From NCBI GenBank assembly GCA_026394715.1, contig JAPKXR010000224.1:1-38846 (forward strand): DNA of 38,846 nt, in the 5' to 3' direction. Every line of letters begins with the position of its first letter. Position 1 is the stretch's first letter. The notes under the pieces were generated by a model. It did not search any database and was not told the origin of the DNA. It saw only the letters and a list, made by a program, of their open reading frames with translations. The position numbers were made by a program, and so were the translations under genes. Shown piece by piece: positions 28,864 to 38,846 of the stretch. The DNA comes from Methanomicrobiales archaeon (GTDB lineage: Archaea > Halobacteriota > Methanomicrobia > Methanomicrobiales > Methanospirillaceae).

Positions 28864-31113
28864 GTGAAGAGTTTATTTGAACGACTTGCGAAAGTGATTA
28901 CCCGTCACCCGATGCTGGTCGCAGGAATCGTTGGAGCCCTTTTTATTGTCAGCCTCTACGGGATGACGATGATATCCATGCAGACCGGGTGGGAAACCTA
29001 CATGGTTAAGGACTCCCCCGAGGGAAGCCAGTATAATAAATACATTACTACATTCCAGTCAGACCCGGTCGTATTGTTCATTGATACCGATACACCAATA
29101 AGCCCGGATATGCTGCGTTTTATGGACGGACTTGAGGGATCGATCCGGAACCAGCAGAATATTAAAAGCGTCAGTGGTATTGCAGACATCCTGAAACAGG
29201 CCAACAACGGGATCCTCCCTACCTCGATCGGCGAGATCCTGGATACTGAGACCCGCGTCCCTGCACCGGTCCTTACGGTCTATACTCAGTCAAACCTCAT
29301 CACGATCATCCGGGTGGACGTGAATGAAGGTCTTTCGGAAAAAGCAAAAACCGACCTGCTCAACAACCTCCAGAGCCTTGTGGATAATGCCAATCCTCCA
29401 CCAGGTGTAAAAATTTCCCTGACCGGTAGCGCCGCATTCTCCCAGCAGATGAAGAAATCTATGGGGTCAACAAGCGGGGTGCTTATTTTTGCAGCATTGA
29501 TCCTGATGGTCATCGTGATGGGGATACTGTTCTCATTCGTCAGCCACCGTTTCCTCCCCGTGCTGATGGTCGCGATCGGTCTCGTCTCTGCGATGGGAAT
29601 GATGGGACTTGTCGGGATCCAGTTGAACATGGCCGTGATTGGAGCATTCCCTGTTATGATAGGACTGGGGATCGATTATGCTATCCAGTTCCACGCGCGT
29701 TTTGACGAGGAAATAAGAAAGGGGACCTTGGAACAGGCCGTGTTTATGACCGTGACCAGGACAGGACCTGCAGTCCTCTATGCGATGCTTGCGACCTGCA
29801 TGGGGTTTGTAGCCATGTTCATCTCCCCGGTGCCGATGATCAAGAGTTTTGGCCTGGTCTCCATTATAGGGGTCGCATGCTGTTACCTTGCATCCCTGAT
29901 TGGCATCCCCACCGCGGCCACCATCCTGAAATATAAACCAAAAATTAAGAAAGTTTCTTCGAAACGCAGTTTCTCGTACAGTGCACTGCTGACAAAAACA
30001 TCTATGAAAATTGCAAAGAATCCTGTCCCAATTCTCCTTGTGGCATGCGTAATCGCGGTCGTCGGGTTCCAGATTGATTCCTATATCCCAATTCAGACCA
30101 ATGAAAATACCTTCGTTCCTTCCGATATGCCGGCAAAGGTGCTGAACGACAAGGTAACGAGGATGTATGGTGCGACGAGCACGGCACCAATCTACCTGAA
30201 CGGGGACGGGGTAAGTTCTCTGGCCACCATCAAGTGGATGAAACAGTTCCAGAACGATGAACTGAACCGGCATAGCGAGTTTACGGGTGCGACCAGTATT
30301 GTCACGTATATCCTCGCCTACAATAACGGGCAGATGCCGGCAACGCAGAGTGAACTTGATACGGTACTCTCGATAATCCCACCGGACGTTAAAAAGGCGT
30401 ACCTGGTTGGTTCAACGGATGGGGTAGTCCAGTTTAACACGGTAAAACTTGAGACCAGCCAACTTTCATCGTTGAAGGAAATGATGATTGAGGACATTGC
30501 ATTTAATCCACCACCCACCGGTGTCAACGCAGCTCCCTCCGGAGGATTTGACCTGATGACCCGCCTTATCGGCTCATTATCATCATCAAAAGAGCAGATG
30601 ACCGCACTTGGTTTCATCCTGGTATTTGTGTTCCTGATACTGGTCTACCGGCGAGTACACGCTATCACACCACTTGTACCAATTATTCTTATCGTGGGCT
30701 GGAACGCCGCTGCAATGTACCTTCTTGGGATCGATTATACCCCGCTGACAGCCACCCTCGGGTCCATGACAATCGGGATCGCGGCTGAGTATACAATCCT
30801 CGTTATGGAGCGGTATGCAGAAGAGTTCGATAATCTCGGTGACCCACTGAGTGCCATTCATCACAGCGTTGAGCGTATTGGTACTGCAATTACGATCTCA
30901 GGACTGGCAACATTTTTCGGATTTTCGGCACTTTTATTCGCCAGTTTCCCGATTATCAGCAATTTCGGGATCACGACGCTGATAGCGGTCGGCTTTTCGC
31001 TGATAGGTGCTATCATTATCATGCCCGCAATCCTGTCCGTCATGGGACGGCTTGAAAAGCCAAAGCCACATGAGGAGGGGCAGGCGTGTCTCCTCCCGGA
31101 TGAGCATAATTAG
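28864..31113 (+). CDS. RND/MMPL superfamily exporter (HAE3-like)
   Basis: 12-TM pattern in two halves; VMIGLGIDYAIQFHARFDEEIRKG and MTIGIAAEYTILVMERYAEEF. GTG start. Confidence 0.9.
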   Translation: MKSLFERLAKVITRHPMLVAGIVGALFIVSLYGMTMISMQTGWETYMVKDSPEGSQYNKYITTFQSDPVVLFIDTDTPISPDMLRFMDGLEGSIRNQQNIKSVSGIADILKQANNGILPTSIGEILDTETRVPAPVLTVYTQSNLITIIRVDVNEGLSEKAKTDLLNNLQSLVDNANPPPGVKISLTGSAAFSQQMKKSMGSTSGVLIFAALILMVIVMGILFSFVSHRFLPVLMVAIGLVSAMGMMGLVGIQLNMAVIGAFPVMIGLGIDYAIQFHARFDEEIRKGTLEQAVFMTVTRTGPAVLYAMLATCMGFVAMFISPVPMIKSFGLVSIIGVACCYLASLIGIPTAATILKYKPKIKKVSSKRSFSYSALLTKTSMKIAKNPVPILLVACVIAVVGFQIDSYIPIQTNENTFVPSDMPAKVLNDKVTRMYGATSTAPIYLNGDGVSSLATIKWMKQFQNDELNRHSEFTGATSIVTYILAYNNGQMPATQSELDTVLSIIPPDVKKAYLVGSTDGVVQFNTVKLETSQLSSLKEMMIEDIAFNPPPTGVNAAPSGGFDLMTRLIGSLSSSKEQMTALGFILVFVFLILVYRRVHAITPLVPIILIVGWNAAAMYLLGIDYTPLTATLGSMTIGIAAEYTILVMERYAEEFDNLGDPLSAIHHSVERIGTAITISGLATFFGFSALLFASFPIISNFGITTLIAVGFSLIGAIIIMPAILSVMGRLEKPKPHEEGQACLLPDEHN

Positions 31114-31227
31114 GTGCACGGAAATTTTTATAGTTTGTTCTGTATCGTACAAGTTTAAACTGCCCTTCTAAAACCGAAATTGACAAACCACTAGTTTATT
31201 GTAATTCCGCTCCAACGTCTGGTACAA

Positions 31228-32550
31228 ATGTCCGGTTGTGACCTTGCCCTTTGTGACGTAGCACTCCCCGACGGAAGGAGAACCGATATCGGGTTTAAGA
31301 CCGGCAAGGTAGTTCATATTGGTGCAATGGAACAGGCAGATGAGATAGTCCGGTGCCATGGTATGATGCTCATTCCTGCCGCGACGGATATGCATGTGCA
31401 TATGCGGGGGGGGACACAGGCGGAAAAAGAGGACTGGCATAGCGGCACAATGAGTGCCATTGCCGGGGGTGTAACGCTCGTGGTCGACCAGCCGAATACA
31501 GTGCCCGCCCTTACCACACCATCGCATTTTACCCGTCGTGTGAAAGAAGCAATTACTGATGCATGCTGTGGTTTTGCAATCAACGCAGGTGTTGTACCCG
31601 GGTCTGACCTATCTTCGTTATGGACTGCAGGGGCCATGGCATTCGGGGAGCTATTCGCCGGTCCTTCAAGTTATGGAGAAACCCTGCCAGCTCATGATTT
31701 GTCAATAGCCCTTCAGAAAATCCGTCATATGGAAGGCCTTGCAACAATTCATGCAGAAGTGGTCGGACCATCAAACCCGATAACACTAGTCGCGCATGAT
31801 TTCAACCGCACTCCCACGGGCGAGGCAGATGCGGTAAGGAAGGTCTGCCAGATCAATTTTTCCGGGTGCAACCTGCATTTTTGTCACATGAGTACAGGCC
31901 TGGCAATAGATGCAATTATGGAACATCGGAAACAGTTAACGGGATTGGAACATGGGCTAAGTAACAGTTCAATGGCTTACAGGACTTCTTTTGAAGTGAC
32001 TCCACACCACCTGCTACTCTCTAACCAGGACTTCCTTCCTGGGGATACCCTGGCAAAAGTTAACCCCCCGCTACGGGATAAAAACATTCAGCAGGGGCTC
32101 TGGAATATGTGGGACCGGATAGACGTCATCGCATCTGACCACGCGCCACATACGGCAATTGAAAAAACAGTGGATTTTTCAGATGCGCCTTCAGGAATAC
32201 CCGGTGTAGAGACGATGGTCCCACTGCTCCTCGCTGAGGTACTGCGAAGAAAACTCTCTGTATCGTCACTTATTGAGAAGGTCTCCCGCAGGCCCTGTGA
32301 GATCCTCGGGATCCCACCAGCCGGGTTTCAACCGGGTGAGCGTGCCGATTTCGTGCTCTATCCCCGGGAAACTACCCGGGTAGACCCCGGGGAACTTCAC
32401 AGCCGGGCCGGGTGGTCACCGTTTGCGGGACTTCCAGCAATATTTCCTGAGATGGTTATAATGGAAGGAAGAATCGTCTTCCAGAATGGCGAATTTTTTA
32501 ATCCTGGTCCACGATGGTACCCGGGAAGAGGATACGACATAGTGGGGTGA
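31228..32550 (+). CDS. pyrC: Dihydroorotase
   Basis: ATDMHVHMRGGTQAEKEDWHSGTMSAIAGGVTLVVDQPNTVP, CHMSTGLAI, VIASDHAPHTAIEK. Confidence 0.92.
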   Translation: MSGCDLALCDVALPDGRRTDIGFKTGKVVHIGAMEQADEIVRCHGMMLIPAATDMHVHMRGGTQAEKEDWHSGTMSAIAGGVTLVVDQPNTVPALTTPSHFTRRVKEAITDACCGFAINAGVVPGSDLSSLWTAGAMAFGELFAGPSSYGETLPAHDLSIALQKIRHMEGLATIHAEVVGPSNPITLVAHDFNRTPTGEADAVRKVCQINFSGCNLHFCHMSTGLAIDAIMEHRKQLTGLEHGLSNSSMAYRTSFEVTPHHLLLSNQDFLPGDTLAKVNPPLRDKNIQQGLWNMWDRIDVIASDHAPHTAIEKTVDFSDAPSGIPGVETMVPLLLAEVLRRKLSVSSLIEKVSRRPCEILGIPPAGFQPGERADFVLYPRETTRVDPGELHSRAGWSPFAGLPAIFPEMVIMEGRIVFQNGEFFNPGPRWYPGRGYDIVG

Positions 32551-32908
32551 TACAATGGCATCGGATAAATACCGGGACGACGTAAGGTGAATGGTGCCGA
32601 CATAGCACTTCCATAGGTCCCCGGGTGATCGATTGGCAAGCGCCTGGAAATGAACTTCGGGACAACCCGGTTTTGCGACAGGCACCGCCCGACAGGGTTA
32701 AAAGCGGGTGAAGGAAGGCGACATGCCACTGGTGATCCCAACTTGTTAACGTCGGGCGACATCCTAATTATTATTCCAACGTTACCCTGCATGTAAAGGA
32801 CCTTAATTTTGCGCTTTCGTCTATGGATAACCCGCGTTTATCGAAAATTTTATGGACTGCTATTGAAAACCGGGCAGATTATGTAGGTATCAGGGGAATA
32901 GTTAGTGG

Positions 32909-33229
32909 ATGGTAGATATATCAGAAGCATTGATTGTTTCTTCTCATGGGACGATTATTGCGATCGAGGTCTCAACCGGTAGCAAATCTGATTTTTTTCC
33001 GTCTGGTTATAATCCTTGGAGAAAGGTTATTGGTTGCCATGTTTCTGCCCAGCCTGTCGGTGGAAAAGCTAATGTCGCCATTATCGGATTGATTGCTTCG
33101 GTGCTTGTGGTTTCGAGAAATGATGTGAGTATTGTAACCGGTGCTACCTCTTCCCAGAAAAAGGTCCTTATCAAAGGATGGTCCGTGGATGACATAAAAT
33201 CAAGACTTGAGAAAATTGTACCCTGTTAA
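32909..33229 (+). CDS. DUF167 (YggU) family protein
   Basis: FFPSGYNPWRKVIGCHVSAQPVGGKANVAIIGLIA...VSIVTGATSSQKKVLIKG. Confidence 0.88.
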   Translation: MVDISEALIVSSHGTIIAIEVSTGSKSDFFPSGYNPWRKVIGCHVSAQPVGGKANVAIIGLIASVLVVSRNDVSIVTGATSSQKKVLIKGWSVDDIKSRLEKIVPC

Positions 33230-33333
33230 CTTTCCGGAGATCCTAATCGTGCCTGCAGGTATATTGTTAGCAACTATTTGCTCTAGGTAGAAAACAAATA
33301 GTACCGGTCAATATTCATTAGCAGGATGATAAT

Positions 33334-33870
33334 ATGATGAAAATTAATATCAGGATGATGGGACTTCTCTCATTACTTATTGCCCTGCTCCTGCTTGCAG
33401 GCTGTATGAATCCAGTTCAGGTTAACCCGGTTTCACCTGTTACTGTTCCAGCCACAACGATCCCCACTCCTACAATTACCCCCGGGGTTATAGCACTAGT
33501 AACCGTTGCACCTGTAAATTCAGTCCCCGAAGAAACACAGATCCCGGTGGAGGCATATGTTAAACGACCTTATGGATTCGTACAGTACGAATATAATCCC
33601 GCTCATAAGGTACGACTTCTGGAATCTCATGTTGAAACAGATCCTACGGGATCCAGGATGATTGGCGGTACGATAAAAAATATTGGCCCCGATCGAATCG
33701 ACCTGGTTACGGTGACCATTACACTGTTCAATGCAGATGGGAACGCTATCGGCAGTGTCAGTTCAGAAGTAAATTATCTTGAACCAAACAAGGTGTGGAA
33801 GTTCAGAACAACTCCGTTCATAATGAGTGATTTTAGGTCTCACCAGGTTGCAGAGATTTTTACGGGATAA
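33334..33870 (+). CDS. Lipoprotein with FxLYD-like domain
   Basis: Lipobox LLLLAGC; VRLLESHVETDPTGSRMIGGTIKNIGPDRIDLVTVTITLFNADGNAIGSVSSEVNYLEPNKVWKF. Confidence 0.8.
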   Translation: MMKINIRMMGLLSLLIALLLLAGCMNPVQVNPVSPVTVPATTIPTPTITPGVIALVTVAPVNSVPEETQIPVEAYVKRPYGFVQYEYNPAHKVRLLESHVETDPTGSRMIGGTIKNIGPDRIDLVTVTITLFNADGNAIGSVSSEVNYLEPNKVWKFRTTPFIMSDFRSHQVAEIFTG

Positions 33871-34784
33871 ACCTGAATAGACAGCCATTTACTGTTCCAT
33901 ATAGGACATTTTTATTATTTTGGGTAATCTGAACACTTCTGATAGTGGCCGCGGCCTGATTAAAAGACTTGATTGAAGTTGTTTCCTGGCATCTTGACAG
34001 ATTGTTCGACTCTTTTCCCGTGTCCACATGTCCGTTTTGTCCTCACTTTTTGCACATACGCGATCATGACTTTTGGGCACCATCAGGCCCCAAATAAAGG
34101 TGCATCTATTTCAGTGATTTTGATTAATACGGTCAGTACAAGAGATACAATATCGGAGTAGCAGTGGCGACTACGGGTGATAGCTGTAAGAGCTCATATG
34201 TGTGGTTACTATTTCATTTGGATGGACCTGGCTCAGCACATACCATGCTTGGAATTGACAATGGTGGCACAAGGGTTACACTGGTCTGATTTGTTGTCAC
34301 ATGGAACGCGTCATGCGTCACGACTCTGTAAATACCATCTCGGTTATATGCACTGAACCGCCACCGGGACGTCCTTCGGGGCGACGGAACTATCTTTATC
34401 GGGATTTGGGGCGAAGCCCCATCAACTCAAACATTTTATTTTATTGCGGACCCCCGCTGCAAATAGCGAATGCTCTGCAATCTTTATTGTCTAAGTCAAC
34501 TATTTCATAACCAAGGGGGGTCAAATTTAGACCGGCGCGAGGGATCAGTTTCTGGCCGCTGAATACACTCATCGTACTCTGCCGAAAGAGCATTGAAATG
34601 CGGTCTATATCATTGGAGGTATACAATGCTATGGACCTTGATCACCAATATGAAACAGTCTGCGATGTGTTGAGCCTTTCCAACTAATAATTTAGCTCCC
34701 TGCTCTGGTGGTCGGAGACCCCGGTGATGGCTTGAAAACATCCGTGTCACCGCTCCCGTCAGAAAAACTGGTGGGATAAACAAG

Positions 34785-34812
34785 AATAATAATATTTTAT
34801 ATATATAATTAG
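34785..34812 (+). promoter_or_regulatory. AT-rich archaeal promoter-like region upstream of the HTH regulator
   Basis: aataataatattttatatatataatta directly upstream of 34813; contains TTTATATA box-A-like sequence. Confidence 0.5.
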
Positions 34813-35223
34813 GTGAGACATGTACACTGTTATCGGGTGATGCGGATCAAGTCCAAAAATGTGCTGTACTTTACAGAGCGGGAAGAAGAATTTGCAGAAC
34901 TGCTCCACAGAATCGGAATGGGAAAAAATGTTTCAAAAGTCCTTGTCTATCTTGCCAACACTAAGGAGACAACGTCACGTGATATTGAACGTGGTACTGA
35001 CCTCCGGCAACCTGAAGTGAGCATGGTGATGACTGCACTGATGGAGTTGAAATGGATCGAAAGCCGGGAGGAAAGGGATCAAAAGAAGGGGAGACCGGTG
35101 AAAATCTACCATCTCGCACTCCCGATCAGCGAAGTTGTGGACAGTATCGAGGAAGATAAAAAGACTGAAGCGAACAACCAGTTGGCGATGATCAGGCAGT
35201 TACGGGAATTTATCACAGAGTAA
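34813..35223 (+). CDS. Winged-helix transcriptional regulator (ArsR/TrmB-like)
   Basis: KNVSKVLVYLANTKETTSRDIERGTDLRQPEVSMVMTALMELKWIESREERDQKKGRPVKIYHLA. Confidence 0.82.
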   Translation: MRHVHCYRVMRIKSKNVLYFTEREEEFAELLHRIGMGKNVSKVLVYLANTKETTSRDIERGTDLRQPEVSMVMTALMELKWIESREERDQKKGRPVKIYHLALPISEVVDSIEEDKKTEANNQLAMIRQLREFITE

Positions 35224-36239
35224 CAAACGTCGTGAGGTGAGAAGTTCACAACCAACTCTCGCCACTACACATCGTTATTTTTATATGATTGTATCGATAA
35301 ATGTCGTTGGGTTCATATTCCGCCAGATCAATTGATCTATTTCCGCATTGTGTGGGGGACTTATTGCACTGCTATCCTGACAACCCAATTCGTCGTCAGA
35401 CGTGTGTGTGATGGTTTTTTTCGTTATATGCCTTGAGTTTCCTCATCTCCAGGTGTGTTCACTGGGCATCAGGTACAACAATGATTATCCGAATAGCAGA
35501 TTGTATTTCATGGAAAGGCAAAGATAAAGTAGTGTAACTCATCCGAAAGTTGAATCCTGTAATCCGAGGCAGAGCGATGTACTACAGATGTGTTTCATTC
35601 AGCGAAACATTCGGTACACTCGATTGGATTTTAAGAGGGATGTTATGGATCTTAGGCTAAACGCAGGCATAACAACAAAGAGAAAGGCTGGATTGCCATG
35701 AAATACTAGCAACCTACCCTTACCCGGAAACAAGTCTTTCAAACGGTTACAAAAACACTTGCTAACTTCGCGGAAACCAAGATTAGGTATCGAAAATTTA
35801 TTAGACTGAAAAGGCAAATCCATTCTTAAATTTGGATTACTTCAACAAAAGAAAGGGAGTTTTCCTTTTCACACAAAAGGCGATTCGAATCTTTTCATTC
35901 TGCGCTCATAAAAACGGGTAGTGAAAAACCAGAGCGGAATGCAATGGAAATTGCACGTCCCGTTCATGGAAGGGTGGTGGGAGCAATCCTATCTCCCTAT
36001 TCGACGAATTGGCGGTTCTTCTTTTATATTGAGATGCACAGGTAAAGTTCAATGTACCGGTGGTTTTTCTGGCGGGGATTAACGAGGGGGATCTTGTCAA
36101 CATGACGGTTGCGAAGGATGATGTTGCGACCGACGAAGCAAAGGAGCGGGTGATTGGTTTAATTGAGAAATTGAAGAGGGAGGGTCATTGAGGCAGACAT
36201 CCTGACCTTCAGTGATCCGAAAGAGACCGTCTCACACCA

Positions 36240-37170
36240 GATAATTAATCCTTCGCGGTTGACCGGAACGGAACGCTCCTTAATAACCCACACATCCCCG
36301 GCATCTTCACGATAAACCGGCTGTCAGACCAGGACCGATACGGGCAATACCCGGTCCCGTTGTATACGTGGCATGGCTCAGCGCGTTTCCATTTCAGGCA
36401 GAATCGCCCCGTCCCGTTCAGAAGGCCAAATAATTTTACCCCCTCGTCGAAATTCTCCCGGGTGGTTGCAATTCACGGCATCCCCTCGATATCGACCATT
36501 TCTCGTTGTTTGAACCGGATCACGGCATTTGACTCGATGAGATCGAGTAACATCTCCGGGTTCCACCGGTTATCTGTCGCCTGAAATTTGATCTTTTGGC
36601 GAACGGGATGATCACATAACATCTCTCGGCCCCGATCAACTCCCACATGGCACGACAGACAATTGACCTGCGACCGCTCCCCGGTGGTCTGTGGCAATGT
36701 GCCTGGCTCTGGTCTAGTACCCTTGCGGGAACACGGTGGACCTGCTCGGCAATGTCGTCGATCCAGCAGGTAAGCATCAGTTTGAATACCAGGTCATCAC
36801 CAGACCCTCCGACCTTCGCCACCTACCAGGTGCACCGCTCGGAAATGCTGCATATCATCGCCTTATGCTTTTGGCTGATCTTCCGGTAGTATATTGGGTT
36901 TTTGAAGAGGTGGTGACTCCTTTGAGGATATCTTGCATGTCTTGGGATAGCAGCTTACCATCGAACATGATAACGGTCCCGGATTTCTACTTGTCCATGA
37001 AAAGCAGGGCTTTTTTCGACATTGTCCCTTTCAACCTGAACCGTTCCGGCACCTGCAGGAGAATCTTGTTGACCGTGTCGCTCTTACCTTTCCCCAAGTT
37101 TGCCGCTGATCGAAACGTGTAAGCCGTTGTTGTTGTCCACGTGACCTGCATGCCAGGCTGGCGATCAGGA
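36240..37170 (-). pseudogene. Decayed P-loop NTPase of mobile-element type (helicase/primase-like)
   Basis: Frame-joined minus-strand translation: GHVDNNNGLHVSISGKLG/KGKSDTVNKILLQVPERFRLKGTMSKKALLFMDK*KSGTVIMFDGKLLSQDMQDILKGVTTSSKTQ.../GSGDDLVFKLMLTCWIDDIAEQ...CRAMWELIGAERCYVIIPFAKR/IKFQATDNRWNPEMLLDLIESNAVIRFKQREMVDIEGMP*IATTRENFDEGVKLFGLLNGTGR. Several frameshifts and stops. Confidence 0.7.
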
Positions 37171-37456
37171 ACTCGGGCGGGGGAGCGTCTCGCAGCCATA
37201 GCCGGACAGGCAGATATCCCCCCGGGCAACCCACAGACATTAACGTCAGGACAACCCCGAAGGCGTGGGAGAACGGGTTCCTGTCGGCATTCCCCGACAA
37301 GATTTTTAAGATCACTAAATCACAGGGGCACCCGGGAGCTGTTTATTCCCCTGTCTGTTTAGGTACAAAGAACGGCGGCCTTATGTTGGATCGAAAATGA
37401 ACCCACTACTTGGAATTAATAAAAGATCTGTTACCGATTTAGACCCTGTAGAAAGA

Positions 37457-37528
37457 AGCCGCCAGAGGGATTTGAACCCTCGACCTGCTGATTACGAATC
37501 AGCCGCTATACCCCTAAGCCACGGCGGC
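37457..37528 (-). tRNA. tRNA-Thr(CGT)
   Basis: Minus strand GCCGCCGTGGCTTAGGGGTATAGCGGCTGATTCGTAATCAGCAGGTCGAGGGTTCAAATCCCTCTGGCGGCT; 7-bp acceptor (one G-U), GCTGA/TCAGC anticodon stem with loop TTCGTAA, GAGGG-TTCAAAT-CCCTC T-arm. Confidence 0.95.
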
Positions 37529-37609
37529 AAAAATACTTGTACTCATAGTAGTTCTGCATTTATTAACATTTAGTGTGGTATGCCGGAATGTATTCGAAAA
37601 AAACAGGTA

Positions 37610-37906
37610 TCATGAGTAACCCCTGATCGTGGTTACGTTATCAACTGACGGGCGCTCCCCTTTTGGTTCTATTTTCCCGAATTTTGATTCAAAATCTGCC
37701 ATTGTTTTCTCAAGGACTGCAAGGAGGTTCTTTGCGTGGGTAGGGGTAATACTCACAATCGCCTTGGCTCTTGCCTGGTTAACACCGGGTAACTGGTGAA
37801 GGAAGACAAAGGTAAATTCATCTTCCTTATAAGCGATCTGGATCATATTGCTATAAACCGGATCTAGTGTCTGTGGAATATTTACAGATATTTCCTGATT
37901 CGTCAT
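37610..37906 (-). CDS. DUF3467 family protein
   Basis: DPVYSNMIQIAYKEDEFTFVFLHQLPGVNQARAKAIVSITPTHAKNLLAVLEKTMADFESKFGKI. Confidence 0.85.
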   Translation of the reverse strand: MTNQEISVNIPQTLDPVYSNMIQIAYKEDEFTFVFLHQLPGVNQARAKAIVSITPTHAKNLLAVLEKTMADFESKFGKIEPKGERPSVDNVTTIRGYS

Positions 37907-38192
37907 ACCGGATACTTATGTTCTGAATTCATAAAAACAGTGCTGACCGAATTCAACAGTTTCGAATATATTCTAATTTTGAAAGGCACACCGTATAACT
38001 GTCACAGCTCTGTTTCAACATTTGTATTCATAACCCACTGAATGGATAAGGGATCTAAGAAAAAAAGGAATAAGGATGGATCCGTTTTTTATGTATTCCA
38101 AAAATTCACGTTCTTTGCCAGATGAGCATAAACGTATTCATTGTGATGCATCATTGTAAAAGATTAATACGGTTAAGAGGGATGTATTCATC

Positions 38193-38624
38193 ATGGTTCG
38201 GGATAGTGATACTGCGAAACGAAAAGAGATTCGGATACAAATTCCGATTTTCTTCAAACTCATGATTAGTATGCTGTTTGTTGCTACAATCCCTATATTT
38301 CTTCTGGGAATTGTTTCAATGGGAGGTACAGCAAGTATAACTGCAAGCTTAGGCCTCCAGACGACCATCATTATGCTGACGATAGTTACCCTTGCTATCG
38401 TTCTTATGTGGAGTTTCTTCCTTGCCAGCAGCATTACGGGTCCAATTGTAAAACTATCAAATATTGCGCAAAATATGAGCCAGGGTGAGATAAAAACATC
38501 AGAAATTGATGTCATGTCAAATGATGAAATAGGTGAACTTGTCACATCGTTTAATAAACTTATCAATACCTACCGCATTCTTGACACGCTCGCAAAGGAT
38601 GATACCGGTAATAAAGAGGTCTGA
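38193..38624 (+). CDS. Membrane protein with HAMP domain, no output domain
   Basis: Two TM helices (ISMLFVATIPIFLLGIVSMGG; IIMLTIVTLAIVLMWSFFLASSI) then TGPIVKLSNIAQNMSQGEIKTSEIDVMSNDEIGELVTSFNKLI. Confidence 0.87.
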   Translation: MVRDSDTAKRKEIRIQIPIFFKLMISMLFVATIPIFLLGIVSMGGTASITASLGLQTTIIMLTIVTLAIVLMWSFFLASSITGPIVKLSNIAQNMSQGEIKTSEIDVMSNDEIGELVTSFNKLINTYRILDTLAKDDTGNKEV

Positions 38625-38819
38625 ATAAAAAATTCAGATTCAACTGGATCTCCTTCATTCAATGTACAAAGAGCATGAGGTATAGAGAGTTATGAATTTC
38701 GGGTTACATTGGGATCTGCCAGGCGGCCAATAGGATTTATTGTTTATGTAATATCCGGGACTTTTATACGATTGGTGATATGTATAAAAAGAAGAGACCA
38801 CAATAAGTGAAAAGGGGTT

Positions 38820-38846
38820 ATGTTCGAAGATATCCTTAACAAATTT
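38820..38846 (+). CDS. Start of a CDS truncated by the window end
   Basis: AAAAGGGGTT then ATG: MFEDILNKF; TATA-like tgtataaaaag about 40 nt upstream. Confidence 0.4.

Noticed and set aside
34408-34420. GGGGC-GAA-GCCCC hairpin as a terminator or ncRNA
   Set aside because: Only a 5-bp stem with no U-tract; no transcript context.

Overview
The window looks like chromosome of a methanogenic archaeon, probably Methanomicrobiales/Methanoregulaceae. That assignment is inferred from gene content (SepCysS, 4Fe-4S proteins, DUF3467, PurL/PurQ style, TTG/GTG starts) and not from a database search. It is mostly a housekeeping and membrane-protein mosaic: glycerol dehydrogenase, nicotinamidase-like hydrolase, class I glutamine amidotransferase, ferredoxin, TPR/LamG membrane protein, NapH-like Fe-S membrane protein, large-type PurL plus PurQ, ornithine/DAP-decarboxylase-family enzyme, SagB-type nitroreductase, SepCysS with a coupled 61-aa micro-ORF, CrtI-like oxidoreductase plus MsrA-like protein, NERD-TM-CAP protein, response regulator-PAS, HAE3/MMPL exporter, dihydroorotase, DUF167, FxLYD lipoprotein, HTH regulator, tRNA-Thr(CGT), DUF3467 and a HAMP membrane protein. 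I read several decayed genes by joining frames by eye: HepT/MNT toxin-antitoxin, RibD/DHFR-like reductase, GNAT acetyltransferase, and a P-loop element protein next to the tRNA. The best leads are an MsrA homolog whose GCFW catalytic cysteine is serine, a 61-aa ORF overlapping SepCysS that may be a minimal SepCysE-like scaffold, and the NERD-TM-CAP fusion. I saw no CRISPR array, rRNA or intact transposase.
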